From Hungatella_A sp034142505 (GTDB taxonomy: Bacteria > Bacillota > Clostridia > Lachnospirales > Lachnospiraceae), in contig JAWZDV010000075.1 in assembly GCA_034142505.1 (NCBI GenBank), forward strand, positions 135,868-199,867: a stretch of DNA of 64,000 bases, read 5' to 3'. The notes beneath the pieces were generated by a model. It was not told the DNA's origin. It was given only the letters and a program-made list of their open reading frames with translations, and ran no database searches. Below, piece by piece: positions 33,680-42,186 of this stretch. The translations under genes were made by a program, and so were the position numbers. How positions within the stretch are numbered: the first letter of the stretch is position 1; every line of letters begins with the position of its first letter.

Positions 33680-35200
33680 ATGGCAGACTTTTTAATCGCC
33701 CATGATTTGGGAACATCCGGTGATAAGGCGACATTATTTACCACGGACGGGGAACTGGTGCGGAGCATTACCTACACTTACGATACCAATTTTTTTAACA
33801 GTACCTGGTCGGAGCAGAATCCGGAGGACTGGTGGAAGGCGGTGTGCGAGAACAACCGCAAACTATTGGAAGGGCTGGATAAAAGCAAGGTGGCAGGCAT
33901 GGCCTTCAGCGGCCAGATGATGGGATGTGTGGTGGTTGACCGGAATGGAAAGGCGCTCCGGCCGGCGATTATCTGGGCAGACCAGAGAAGCCAGGAGCAG
34001 GAGAAGAAGATCCGGGAGCAGATTGACGAGAAAGAATTTTACCGGATTGTGGGACATAAGATCAGCGCCTCGTACAGTATCGAGAAGCTGATGTGGATTC
34101 GGGACCATGAACCGGAGATTTATAACAATACATATAAAATGCTGCAGCCGAAGGATTATGTGATCTGCCGGCTGACGGGAGAGTTTTTGACGGACTATAC
34201 GGATGCATCGGGAACTAACTGTCTGGATTTGAACCGTCTGGAGTGGTCGGACCGGATTCTGGAGCTTGCCGGTATTGACCGGGAGAAGATGCCGGAAACA
34301 CGCCCGTCCACCCATGTGGCCGGGGAGGTGACGGCGGGGATTGCCGGGGAATGCGGGCTGGCGGCAGGTACACCGATTATCATGGGCGGCGGAGACGGTG
34401 TCTGTGCGGCGGTCGGCGCGGGGAGTGTGCGGGAAGGTGACGCCTTTAACTATCTTGGTTCCTCCTCCTGGGTGGCGCTGACCAGCAGAAAGCCGATCTT
34501 TGATTCGGAGCTGCGGACGTATAACTGGGCGCACATGGTGCCGGGGATGTATTCCCCTAACGGGACGATGCAGGCGGCTGGAAACTCTTATCAGTTTATC
34601 AGAAAGACACTCTGCAAGGATTTGGAGGAGAAGGCAGAGCGGCTGGGAGTCAGCGTCTACCAGCTGATGAATGAGGAGGTGGCGGCGTCCCCGCTGGGAG
34701 CAAATGGGCTGTTATATCTTCCCTATATTCTGGGGGAGCGGAGTCCCCGCTGGAATACCAACGCGAGAGGCGCGTTTGTGGGGCTGAAGATGGAACATAC
34801 CAGAGGAGATATGCTCCGGGCCACGGTGGAAGGCATTCTGATGAATCTGTGCATTATTCTGGAGGTGTTCCGAAAGGATATGGACATCACGGAGCTGAAT
34901 GTGATCGGCGGGCTGGCTAAGGGAGATCCGATCCGGCAGATGCTGGCTGACATCTATGGGGTGAGGGCGAAGCGGCTGAACTGGCTGGATGAGGCAACCT
35001 CCATGGGAGCCGCGGTGTGCGCCGGAGTGGGAGCGGGAGTGCTGGATGATTTTTCGGCCATTGATTTATTTATCAAGACGGACGATGTGATCGAACCGAA
35101 CTGCGAAAACCACTTAAGATATGGGGAATGGAAACAGTATTTTGATGAGTGTTACGCTGGCCTGTTGAAGACTTATGACAATCTGGCGCAGTGGAAATAA
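33680..35200 (+). CDS. FGGY-family carbohydrate kinase (xylulokinase-like)
   Basis: A 506-residue sugar kinase. The N-terminal phosphate-1 motif is FLIAHDLGTSGDKATLF; IIWADQRSQEQ is the second block, and the C-terminal adenosine motif is ELNVIGGLAKGDPIRQMLADI. The length and the WSEQNPEDWW element agree with xylulokinase-like members, but the substrate set of FGGY kinases is broad (ketopentoses, ketohexoses, polyols). The frame is open from 33602 inside the reductase gene; the ATG at 33680 follows AAGGAGAAAACAT and begins the homology. It lies between the reductase and the aldolase genes in one operon. Confidence 0.9.
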   Translation: MADFLIAHDLGTSGDKATLFTTDGELVRSITYTYDTNFFNSTWSEQNPEDWWKAVCENNRKLLEGLDKSKVAGMAFSGQMMGCVVVDRNGKALRPAIIWADQRSQEQEKKIREQIDEKEFYRIVGHKISASYSIEKLMWIRDHEPEIYNNTYKMLQPKDYVICRLTGEFLTDYTDASGTNCLDLNRLEWSDRILELAGIDREKMPETRPSTHVAGEVTAGIAGECGLAAGTPIIMGGGDGVCAAVGAGSVREGDAFNYLGSSSWVALTSRKPIFDSELRTYNWAHMVPGMYSPNGTMQAAGNSYQFIRKTLCKDLEEKAERLGVSVYQLMNEEVAASPLGANGLLYLPYILGERSPRWNTNARGAFVGLKMEHTRGDMLRATVEGILMNLCIILEVFRKDMDITELNVIGGLAKGDPIRQMLADIYGVRAKRLNWLDEATSMGAAVCAGVGAGVLDDFSAIDLFIKTDDVIEPNCENHLRYGEWKQYFDECYAGLLKTYDNLAQWK

Positions 35201-35231
35201 AAACAACAAAAAGGAAAGAGAGGGAGGAACT

Positions 35232-35921
35232 ATGGAACTTGCAAATTTGACACCGGAAATGCTGGCGGGGATGATTGACCAGACGCTGTTAAAGCAGTTT
35301 GTGACGCTGGAGGATTTGAGAAAGCATTGTGAGACGGCGGCGGAGTATCATTTTAAAACTGTGGCAATCAATAACGCGCCGGTGCCGTTCTGCCACAAGG
35401 TGCTGGAGGGGACCGGGGTGCTCTGTGACGCGGCGGTCAGCTTTCCGTTAGGGCAGTGCACCATCGAGACAAAGGTGTTTGAGACCAGGGATGTGATTGA
35501 AAAGGGGGCTGGAGAAGTTGATTATGTGGTAAATCTGGTGGAACTGAAAAGTGGGAACTGGGACTATGTCGAGGAGGAGATGCGCCGGATTGTGGAGGCG
35601 TGTAACGAGAAGGGGATCACCAGCAAGGTGATTTTTGAAAACTGTTATCTGACGGATGAGGAGAAGCGGAAGCTTTGTGAGATCGCGCTGAAGGTGAAGC
35701 CCACATTTATCAAGACATCCACAGGATTTGGGACCGGTGGGGCCACGGTGGAGGATGTGCGGCTGATGAAAGAGTGCGTGGGAGACGCCATCAAGATCAA
35801 GGCGGCAGGCGGTATCCGGGACGCGAAGACGGCATTGGCTATGATTGAGGCCGGGGCGGAGAGAATCGGTACCAGTGCCGGGGTGAAGATTGTTGAGGAG
35901 TTTAACGAGATGCGTAACTAA
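35232..35921 (+). CDS. Deoxyribose-phosphate aldolase family (DeoC-like)
   Basis: A 229-residue class I aldolase. The Schiff-base lysine is Lys161 in TFIKTSTGFGTGGAT, the second catalytic lysine is Lys190 in IKIKAAGGI, and Asp98 is in EVDYVVN, as in DeoC. DeoC splits 2-deoxyribose 5-phosphate to acetaldehyde and glyceraldehyde 3-phosphate. Here it sits with an FGGY kinase and ketose 3-epimerase rather than with nucleoside genes, so a different phosphorylated sugar is possible. The start at 35232 follows GGGAGGAAC. Confidence 0.9.
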   Translation: MELANLTPEMLAGMIDQTLLKQFVTLEDLRKHCETAAEYHFKTVAINNAPVPFCHKVLEGTGVLCDAAVSFPLGQCTIETKVFETRDVIEKGAGEVDYVVNLVELKSGNWDYVEEEMRRIVEACNEKGITSKVIFENCYLTDEEKRKLCEIALKVKPTFIKTSTGFGTGGATVEDVRLMKECVGDAIKIKAAGGIRDAKTALAMIEAGAERIGTSAGVKIVEEFNEMRN

Positions 35922-35968
35922 AGTAGGCGTGCGGATGCACTCCAGTTTGACGGCAAGAGGAGAATGCC

Positions 35969-36841
35969 ATGAAATTTGGAATTTATTATGCTTATTGGGA
36001 GCGGCAGTGGGGCGCTGATTATCGGAAGTATGTGGAGAAGGTAAAACGGTTAGGATTTGATATTCTGGAAATCTCCTGCGCAGGGCTTGGGGATGTGCCG
36101 GACCGGGAGATCCGGGAGTTGAAAGCATGCGCGGATGAATACGGAATTACACTCACCGGCGGTTATGGTCCGAAGCCGGAGGAGAATATCGCATCTGCCG
36201 ATCCCGGGATCGTGAAGAACACATTTGAATTCTGGAAAAATACTTTCCCTGTGTTGAATCAGCTGGGAATCCGGCTGGTGGGCGGCGGCCTGTATTCTTA
36301 CTGGCCTGCGGATTACTCCGGCATGGTGGATAAAGAAGGTGACTTGGAGCGGAGTATCACCAACATGAGAAAACTGGCGGACATGGCAGCCGGGTATGGA
36401 ATCACGCTTGGCATGGAGGTGTTGAACCGCCATGAAGGCTATTTAATCAATTCGGCGAAGGAATGTGTCCGCTATGTGGATGCGGTCGGCGCGGACAATG
36501 TGAAAATCATGCTGGATACCTACCATATGAATATGGAGGAAGATGACTTTGTGGAGGCGGTCTTGACGGCCGGGAAACGGCTGGGACATTTCCACGTGGG
36601 GGAGAACAACCGAAAGTTGCCGGGGCAGGGCCATATGATTCCCTGGGAGAGTATTGGGAGAGCACTAAAGACCGTGGGATATGACGGCCCGGTTGTGATG
36701 GAGCCGTTTGTGATTCATGGCGGAGAGGTGGGACGGGATATTCGAATCTGGCGGGATTTAAAACCGGACTGTTCGGAGGAAGTCCTGGACCGGGAGGCGG
36801 CAGAGTCCGTCCGTTATTTGAGAACTGTATTTGAAGTTTAA
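35969..36841 (+). CDS. Sugar phosphate isomerase/epimerase, ketose 3-epimerase-like
   Basis: A 290-residue xylose-isomerase-like TIM barrel. The four metal ligands of the D-tagatose/D-allulose 3-epimerase group can be placed: Glu in GMEVLNRHEGY, Asp in MLDTYHMNMEEDD, His in GHFHVGENNRKLPGQG and Glu in VVMEPFV. These blocks, especially the NRHE and HVGENNRK patterns, favour a ketose 3-epimerase over AP endonuclease IV. It would interconvert ketoses such as tagatose/sorbose or allulose/fructose before phosphorylation. AAGAGGAGAATGCC precedes the ATG. The gene belongs to the kinase-aldolase-importer operon. Confidence 0.85.
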   Translation: MKFGIYYAYWERQWGADYRKYVEKVKRLGFDILEISCAGLGDVPDREIRELKACADEYGITLTGGYGPKPEENIASADPGIVKNTFEFWKNTFPVLNQLGIRLVGGGLYSYWPADYSGMVDKEGDLERSITNMRKLADMAAGYGITLGMEVLNRHEGYLINSAKECVRYVDAVGADNVKIMLDTYHMNMEEDDFVEAVLTAGKRLGHFHVGENNRKLPGQGHMIPWESIGRALKTVGYDGPVVMEPFVIHGGEVGRDIRIWRDLKPDCSEEVLDREAAESVRYLRTVFEV

Positions 36842-36885
36842 AGATGTCTCATTGGCATCGCAATTAAGAAAAGGAGAGGAAAGAT

Positions 36886-38025
36886 ATGAGAAAACAGCAG
36901 AAACTGGCAGCAATGGTACTTGTGGGGGCAATGTGCGCATCTTTGACAGCCTGCGGCAGCAGCAATACGACAGCGACGACAGCTGCGGAAAAATCAGCGG
37001 ATACCACCGCGGCAACAACGGCGGCGCCGGCGGCGGAGACTCCCAAAACGGAGGCGGAAGCGGCGGCAAAGGCAGGGGAAACCTACGATATCACCTGGGT
37101 GACATGTTCCACACAGTCGGAATTCTGGCAGTACCAGCAGATCGGTATGGAAAATGCAGTGAAAGATATGGAGGAGAAATACGGAATTAAAATCAATTTC
37201 ACAACCGTAGGACCGGCAACGGAAGCGGAGACTGAGGCTTATATCCGGGCCTTTGAAAATGCAATCGCATCCAAGCCGGCCGCCATCATTTCCGCGACAC
37301 AGGTACCTGATTCTACAAGAAGCGTGGCAAAGGAGGCCATGGACCAGGGCATTATCGTCAACTTTACAAACTGTGGTTTGGAGACGCTGGATTCAACGGA
37401 GTATTCCGATTGCTACAACCAGTTCTACACGACGGTCAGTGCGGATGTGGGTGATATGGCCGGCAAGGTGATGCTGGAAATGCTGGATGAGGCAGGCATT
37501 GCGAAGGAAGGCGTTATCTCTATGGAGTTTTCCAACGTAAACCCGGCGTTACAGCCGCGTATGGATAACTTTAAGGCTTATGTGGAAGCCAATTCCGATA
37601 TTGAGGTTTTGGATACTCTGTACAACAACAATGACCTGGCACAGGCTCAGGCAGACAGTGAGAACCAGATTGCGGCTTACGGTTCCAAGCTGATTGGCCT
37701 TTATGGGGCCAACAATATTTCCGACGACGGAATTGCTCTTGCAGTTGAGAATGCGGGGATTGCAGACAAAGTGATTTCCATCGGCGTGGATTCCGATCCA
37801 ACCGAGATTGCAGCCCTTGAGGCAGGCAATCTGGACTGTATCATCATTCAGGATGCTTACGGACAGGGATATGCTTCCTTAAAGAACGCGGTGGAGACTC
37901 TGATTCAGGGATCGAATCCGGAGAAGGAGCAGAAGGTGGCAATGCCTCCTGTTGCAGTGACCACAGAGAACATGCATGAGCCGGAATATGCGGCATTACT
38001 GGACCCGACTCTGCTGAAAAAGTAA
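36886..38025 (+). CDS. Sugar-binding lipoprotein, RbsB/periplasmic-binding-protein type 1
   Basis: A 379-residue binding protein. The lipoprotein signal (MRKQQKLAAMVLVGAMCASLTAC) ends at Cys23; an Ala/Thr/Glu-rich linker reaches about residue 62, and the mature part is a Peripla_BP_4 fold (WVTCSTQSEFWQYQQIGMEN ... AQADSENQIAAYGSKLIGLYGANN). It is the receptor for the Rbs-type ABC importer encoded next. The gap downstream (38026-38160) contains a long hairpin. The substrate is probably the ketose or polyol used by the epimerase and kinase of this operon. Confidence 0.92.
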   Translation: MRKQQKLAAMVLVGAMCASLTACGSSNTTATTAAEKSADTTAATTAAPAAETPKTEAEAAAKAGETYDITWVTCSTQSEFWQYQQIGMENAVKDMEEKYGIKINFTTVGPATEAETEAYIRAFENAIASKPAAIISATQVPDSTRSVAKEAMDQGIIVNFTNCGLETLDSTEYSDCYNQFYTTVSADVGDMAGKVMLEMLDEAGIAKEGVISMEFSNVNPALQPRMDNFKAYVEANSDIEVLDTLYNNNDLAQAQADSENQIAAYGSKLIGLYGANNISDDGIALAVENAGIADKVISIGVDSDPTEIAALEAGNLDCIIIQDAYGQGYASLKNAVETLIQGSNPEKEQKVAMPPVAVTTENMHEPEYAALLDPTLLKK

Positions 38026-38028
38026 GAT

Positions 38029-38089
38029 AACCGGCAGCCGGCCGTCTCCTTCAGGGCTGAGGCCCAGCTGGAGACGGGACCGGCCGGTT
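38029..38089 (+). other. Long imperfect hairpin between the binding-protein and ATPase genes
   Basis: AACCGGC and GCCGGTT close the base, CCGTCTCC (38042-38049) pairs with GGAGACGG (38070-38077), and GGGC/GCCC nest in the loop. There is no T run, so it is more likely a 3' stabiliser for the binding-protein mRNA or a partial block than a full terminator. Confidence 0.6.
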
Positions 38090-38160
38090 AGAGGAAGTTG
38101 TGGGCAGGCAGCGCACTGTGGTGTGGCGGTGTGTGACGGTAAGGCTGGAAGGAGTAAGGT

Positions 38161-39693
38161 ATGGAGCAGGACGTATTGCTTAAAATTGAAAATGTCGTGA
38201 AAACTTATCCGGGCGTTCAGGCGTTAAAAGGGATTTCGACAACGATCAGAAAAGGAGAAGTACGGGCTCTGGTGGGGGAAAACGGAGCGGGAAAATCCAC
38301 GCTGATCAAATGTATTATGGGAGTGGAGACTCCCACTGAGGGAAAAGTGGAAATGAATGTGGATGGCAGATGGGAGACCCCGAAAAATGCCATCGACGCG
38401 AAGAAATTTGGCATGCATGCCAATTATCAGAATGTGAATATTGCAAAGAATTTAAGCATAGCAGAGAATTATTTTCTGGGACGGCTGCCGATGAAGGGGA
38501 TGATCATTGACTGGAATCGGATGTACTCGGAGAGCCAGAAGGTGATTGACAAATTTGGTCTGCACGTGGACCCCAGGGACACGATCGCGTCTCTTTCGGT
38601 GGCAATGCAGGCGATGATTACCATCAGTAAGATCTCCATCAATGAGGATATCAGGCTTGTGATTTTTGACGAGCCAACCGCATTGCTGGAAAATGAAAAA
38701 GTAGAGACCTTATTCCGCTATATCAGAGAGTTGAAAGAAAGTGGTGTCAGCGTGATCTATATCTCCCACCGGCTGGAGGAAATCATGGAGATCTGCGACA
38801 CTGTTACGATTATGAAGGACGGAACCTATGTGGAGACGAAGGATGTGAAGGACGTTGATAAGGATTATCTGATCTCCAAGATGGTTGGCCGTTCCATGGT
38901 TGATATTTATAATATTGAACACCAGAAGCCGGGTAAAGAACTTTTGCGGGTGGAACATTTGACAGGTGAGAAGTTTAAGGATGTCAGCTTTACGCTGCAT
39001 GAGGGGGAGATCCTGGGATTTTTCGGCCTGGTGGGGGCCGGGAGAAGCGAGGTCATGCGCGCGATCTTCGGCGTGGACCCCATCGAATCCGGAAAAATCT
39101 TTGTGAAGGGACAGGAGGTACATATCAGGAGCCCCAAGGATGCCATGGTGAAAGGAATCGGCTTTTTGACGGAGGACCGGAGAAAAGACGGGCTGGCGCT
39201 GCAGCAGACAGTGAAACTGAATACAAATATGTATTCCTATGAGATTATCAGCAAGGGCGGTATTATCGATCTGAAGAAGGAGACGAAGCGGGCGGAGGAA
39301 TATAAGGAGAAAATCGCCATTAAGACGCCGACGGTCAACCAGATTGTGAATAATTTGTCAGGCGGAAACCAGCAGAAAGTGGTCATCGCGAAGCTGCTGT
39401 GCCGGAATCCGGATATTTTGATCTTTGACGAGCCAACGGTTGGCGTGGACGTGGGAGCCAAGGACGAGATTTTCAAGATTATCGAGACGCTCACGAAAGA
39501 GGGCAAGGGAGTGATCATTATTTCATCCTATCTTCCGGAGGCCATTGGTCTGGCGGACCGGATGGTGGTGATGGCAGAGGGGCATGTGTCCGGAAGCCTG
39601 GGAAATGAAGAACTGCAAAAGGTGGAGGAGGAGCAGGTGCTCCATCTCGCGTCTACGGTTTATTATGATGAGAACCAAAAAGGAGGTAATTGA
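38161..39693 (+). CDS. Sugar ABC transporter ATP-binding protein (RbsA-type, two ABC domains)
   Basis: A 510-residue double ATPase. Domain 1 has Walker A GENGAGKST near residue 39 and Walker B VIFDEPTALL, but its signature reads LSVAMQAMITI instead of the usual LS.G..Q. Domain 2 has a changed Walker A (GLVGAGRSEVMRA, normal for RbsA), the full signature LSGGNQQKVVIAKLL and ILIFDEPTVGVD. It energises import with the permease encoded 4 nt downstream. AAGGAGTAAGGT precedes the ATG. Confidence 0.93.
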   Translation: MEQDVLLKIENVVKTYPGVQALKGISTTIRKGEVRALVGENGAGKSTLIKCIMGVETPTEGKVEMNVDGRWETPKNAIDAKKFGMHANYQNVNIAKNLSIAENYFLGRLPMKGMIIDWNRMYSESQKVIDKFGLHVDPRDTIASLSVAMQAMITISKISINEDIRLVIFDEPTALLENEKVETLFRYIRELKESGVSVIYISHRLEEIMEICDTVTIMKDGTYVETKDVKDVDKDYLISKMVGRSMVDIYNIEHQKPGKELLRVEHLTGEKFKDVSFTLHEGEILGFFGLVGAGRSEVMRAIFGVDPIESGKIFVKGQEVHIRSPKDAMVKGIGFLTEDRRKDGLALQQTVKLNTNMYSYEIISKGGIIDLKKETKRAEEYKEKIAIKTPTVNQIVNNLSGGNQQKVVIAKLLCRNPDILIFDEPTVGVDVGAKDEIFKIIETLTKEGKGVIIISSYLPEAIGLADRMVVMAEGHVSGSLGNEELQKVEEEQVLHLASTVYYDENQKGGN

Positions 39694-39697
39694 AACG

Positions 39698-40666
39698 ATG
39701 AAGACAAAGCAGTCTGACAATGGCAGGATGAAAGCGCTTCTGATGAAGACAGAAGTTTCCATGGGGGTGATCATTGCCCTGATTTTCCTTCTCGCGGCAT
39801 TTGGAACAGAGAATTTTATGACGGCGTATAACTTGACGAATATTCTGAAACAGTGTGCGATTATCGGCATTATCGCCATTGCGGAGACTTATGTGATTAT
39901 TACCGGCGGCATCGATATCAGCTGCGGGGCGATCGTGGGCATGAGCACGCTGATGGTGGCGATGGCCCAGGCGCAGTGGGGGATGAGTGTGATGTCTTCC
40001 ATGATCATTGCGGTGGCGGTAGCGGTGATTGCAGGTCTGTTCAACGCCATGCTGGTACATGAGTTTAATGTGCCCGCATTTGTGGCGACGCTGGGGTCCC
40101 AGACAATTCTGCGCGGACTGATTAAAGTGATCTCCAATGGCGGTACGGTGTCGGGGATTAATAAAGCATTTTCGGCGTTTGCATCCGGGTCGGTGCTGTT
40201 TATTCCGAATCTGGCGATTGTATGGTTTGGAATTGCCATTGTGTGTTTTCTGATCCTGCGGTATACGATTTTTGGGCGGAATCTGTTTGTGCTGGGTTCC
40301 GGTTCCGAGGTGGCGAAGCTGAACGGTATTTCCATTCGGAAGACGATTTATTCGACTTATGCATTTGCAGGTCTGCTCTATGGAATCGCCGGAATTCTGC
40401 TCTGTGCGAGAATCAATTCAGCCATCCCGACAGCGGGGGAAGCATATGAGACGAACGCGATTGCGGCAAGTGTACTGGGTGGAGCGTCGCTGGCTGGCGG
40501 CTGCGGTTCGGTGTTTGGAACTCTGCTTGGCACGGTGCTGATCATCCTGATCGATAATGTGGGCACCCAGTTTGGAATTGGGGCATTCGTGATGCAGGTG
40601 ATCACCGGATGCGTAATTGTCATTGCAATTGTTGTGGATCAGTTGAAGAAGAAAGGAAAGAAATAG
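39698..40666 (+). CDS. Sugar ABC transporter permease (RbsC-type)
   Basis: A 322-residue permease with about eight to ten hydrophobic segments. Family blocks are TYVIITGGIDISCGAIVGMS, ATLGSQTILRG and NAIAASVLGGASLAGGCGSVFG, the typical BPD_transp_2 pattern. It forms a homodimer with the RbsA-type ATPase. The frame is open from 39584 inside the ATPase gene, but AGGAGG lies 10 nt before the ATG at 39698, after the ATPase stop. Confidence 0.93.
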   Translation: MKTKQSDNGRMKALLMKTEVSMGVIIALIFLLAAFGTENFMTAYNLTNILKQCAIIGIIAIAETYVIITGGIDISCGAIVGMSTLMVAMAQAQWGMSVMSSMIIAVAVAVIAGLFNAMLVHEFNVPAFVATLGSQTILRGLIKVISNGGTVSGINKAFSAFASGSVLFIPNLAIVWFGIAIVCFLILRYTIFGRNLFVLGSGSEVAKLNGISIRKTIYSTYAFAGLLYGIAGILLCARINSAIPTAGEAYETNAIAASVLGGASLAGGCGSVFGTLLGTVLIILIDNVGTQFGIGAFVMQVITGCVIVIAIVVDQLKKKGKK

Positions 40667-40668
40667 AG

Positions 40669-41100
40669 ATGGGTGCGGAATGGAATGAGGATGTGGGGGC
40701 AGATATGGGTGGAAGAAAGCTGATGGATATCTGCAATGGAATCCAGCATATCGGAATTCCCAGTGCCGACGTGGAAGGAACCTGCCGTTTTTATGAGGGT
40801 TTAGGTTTTCAACGGGTATTCCAGACTGTCATAAGGGATTGCCAGAAGGTCGCGTTCCTGCAGTCCGGCAGCTTGATTCTGGAAACATATGAGGCAGTTC
40901 CTGTAAAACATGGAGGGGCCATTGATCATCTCGCGGTTGACTGCCTGGATGTAAAAGCCGCATACCAGCTGGCGTTGGAACAGGGCTGTGTGATCGTGAG
41001 CGACGGGATCGAAGAACTCCCATTCTGGGACCACGGAGCCCGGTTTTTCATGATTGAAGGACCGAATGGAGAGAAGATCGAGTTTGACCAGAAACTGTGA
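40669..41100 (+). CDS. VOC-superfamily (glyoxalase-like) protein
   Basis: A 143-residue protein with one glyoxalase/bleomycin-resistance domain: NGIQHIGIPSADVEGTCRFYEGLGFQ at the start (first metal His), GAIDHLAVDCLDV in the middle (second His) and FFMIEGPNGEKIEFDQ at the end (Glu). Two beta-alpha-beta-beta-beta modules can be traced. The start at 40669 is 2 nt after the permease stop; a later ATG at 40705 is possible. It closes the ketose operon, so isomerisation or detoxification of an aldehyde from the aldolase step is a guess. The substrate cannot be read. Confidence 0.85.
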   Translation: MGAEWNEDVGADMGGRKLMDICNGIQHIGIPSADVEGTCRFYEGLGFQRVFQTVIRDCQKVAFLQSGSLILETYEAVPVKHGGAIDHLAVDCLDVKAAYQLALEQGCVIVSDGIEELPFWDHGARFFMIEGPNGEKIEFDQKL

Positions 41101-41150
41101 GAAACTGAAGTAACATGATTCCAGCAGGTTCCAGGGAAACTTTCGAAAAA

Positions 41151-41179
41151 TTGCTTGACTTTAAACCAGGTGCTATGAT
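41151..41179 (+). promoter_or_regulatory. Candidate promoter of tRNA-Tyr
   Basis: TTGCTT (41151-41156) and TATGAT (41174-41179) are 17 nt apart, 31 nt upstream of the tRNA. TTGACT at 41155 with TAGACT at 41179 (18 nt) is an alternative. Confidence 0.45.
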
Positions 41180-41209
41180 AGACTAATTACTGCTTATGAT
41201 AGCACTTAT

Positions 41210-41291
41210 GGATGGGTTCCCGAGTGGCCAAAGGGGGCAGACTGTAAATCTGTTGCGACACGCTTCGATGGTTCGAATCCATCTCCATCCA
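41210..41291 (+). tRNA. tRNA-Tyr (anticodon GTA)
   Basis: An 82-nt class II tRNA with a 7-bp acceptor stem (GGATGGG with TCCATCC, last pair G-U), anticodon stem-loop CAGACTGTAAATCTG with GTA, a long variable arm and T arm GATGGTTCGAATCCATC. The discriminator base is A; CCA is not encoded. Confidence 0.95.
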
Positions 41292-41316
41292 TTCTGATTC
41301 AAAGAATCTGTAACAC

Positions 41317-41346
41317 AAAATCCCGGCAAAATCTGCCGGGATTTTT
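41317..41346 (+). terminator. Bidirectional terminator between tRNA-Tyr and the minus-strand hypothetical gene
   Basis: AAAATCCCGGCA (41317-41328) pairs perfectly with TGCCGGGATTTT (41334-41345), with T on one side and A on the other. Confidence 0.9.
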
Positions 41347-41350
41347 AAAA

Positions 41351-41626
41351 TTATTTTGCTTCACGCTTGTTTTGAATAAAATGATAATCTTCTATTAATT
41401 GTTCTTCATAAGGAGCTACTTTCTGTAAAAGATTATCGGCTTCTTCATCAGAAATTATTTGTAATTCCTTAAGTTCAAGAACAGAAATGATTATCATGTA
41501 AAGTAAAGGATTTATGTTTCTTAAGTTTTTAACCTCATTTATAAAATCTTGTTTAGTATGAGACTTCATATAATCCTCGGTATCTTTTTCAATTTCCTTC
41601 TGTGTTTTTATATGATTTTTTATCAT
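41351..41626 (-). CDS. Hypothetical protein, AT-rich
   Basis: I do not recognise this 91-residue protein. It starts MIKNHIKTQKEIEKDTEDYMKS, is charged and predicted helical, has one hydrophobic stretch (INPLLYMIIISVLEL, residues 38-52) and ends KREAK. AAGGAG lies 10 nt before the ATG. Base composition is clearly more AT-rich than the sugar operons on either side. It is divergent from a small XRE regulator 102 nt away, which suggests a small acquired module; similar pairs can be regulator/target or toxin/antitoxin, but nothing in the sequence proves that. Confidence 0.6.
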   Translation of the reverse strand: MIKNHIKTQKEIEKDTEDYMKSHTKQDFINEVKNLRNINPLLYMIIISVLELKELQIISDEEADNLLQKVAPYEEQLIEDYHFIQNKREAK

Positions 41627-41665
41627 AAGACATTATCTCCTTTTTTCTCAATTATATCATAGTTG

Positions 41666-41701
41666 CTTCTATTTTGGAATCAAATTTACTTCTATTTTGG
41701 A
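41666..41701. repeat. Direct repeat (two 13-mers, 23-nt period) between divergent genes
   Basis: CTTCTATTTTGGA occurs at 41666-41678 and 41689-41701. The spacing is about two helical turns, as expected for a repressor binding the same DNA face. The XRE regulator gene starts 26 nt later. Confidence 0.7.
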
Positions 41702-41727
41702 TACACTCTCAATATGAGGTGTATATC

Positions 41728-41982
41728 ATGGAGAGAGTTAATCAAAGGACAAATCATCTTTTAGGCAGCAACATTAAGCGCTTAAGGCTGGAAAAGGGAT
41801 TGCGCAATAAAGATATGGTGGCCAGGCTTCAGACCCGCAATGTGGATGTGACAACTGGAACTTATAGCAAAATTGAGATGGGACTAAATAATCCTAGTGT
41901 AGATTTATTGATTGCGTTGACTGAGATTTTTGGATGCGATTTCAATGCATTTTTTCAAAAAGAAGATGAGTGGAAGAAGTAA
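41728..41982 (+). CDS. XRE-family helix-turn-helix regulator
   Basis: An 84-residue protein made almost only of a Cro/CI-type helix-turn-helix (LGSNIKRLRLEKGLRNKDMVARLQ ... TTGTYSKIEMGLNNPSVDLLIALTEIFG). The start at 41728 follows TGAGGTG; the frame is open from 41674, which lies in the repeat region. It probably binds the CTTCTATTTTGGA repeats in front of its own gene and of the divergent hypothetical gene. A strong terminator follows, so it is monocistronic. Confidence 0.88.
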   Translation: MERVNQRTNHLLGSNIKRLRLEKGLRNKDMVARLQTRNVDVTTGTYSKIEMGLNNPSVDLLIALTEIFGCDFNAFFQKEDEWKK

Positions 41983-41998
41983 AGTGATATAGGCAGCA

Positions 41999-42037
41999 GC
42001 CGTAAATTCTGATTGACCAGAATTTACGGCTTTTTTC
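41999..42037 (+). terminator. Intrinsic terminator after the XRE gene
   Basis: GCCGTAAATTCTG (41999-42011) pairs perfectly with CAGAATTTACGGC (42018-42030), followed by TTTTTTCC. Confidence 0.92.
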
Positions 42038-42186
42038 CTACATAGAATACTTAAAGCACCTACATGCCGGTTCAATATATTAAGAGACCTGTAATAAAAA
42101 CTTTATTGTAAAAAGTTGTCAGATGAGGTAGGATGTAACTTGTTATAAGATGTTCATAATGCAGCAAAAGGCGGAAGGAGAAGAGG

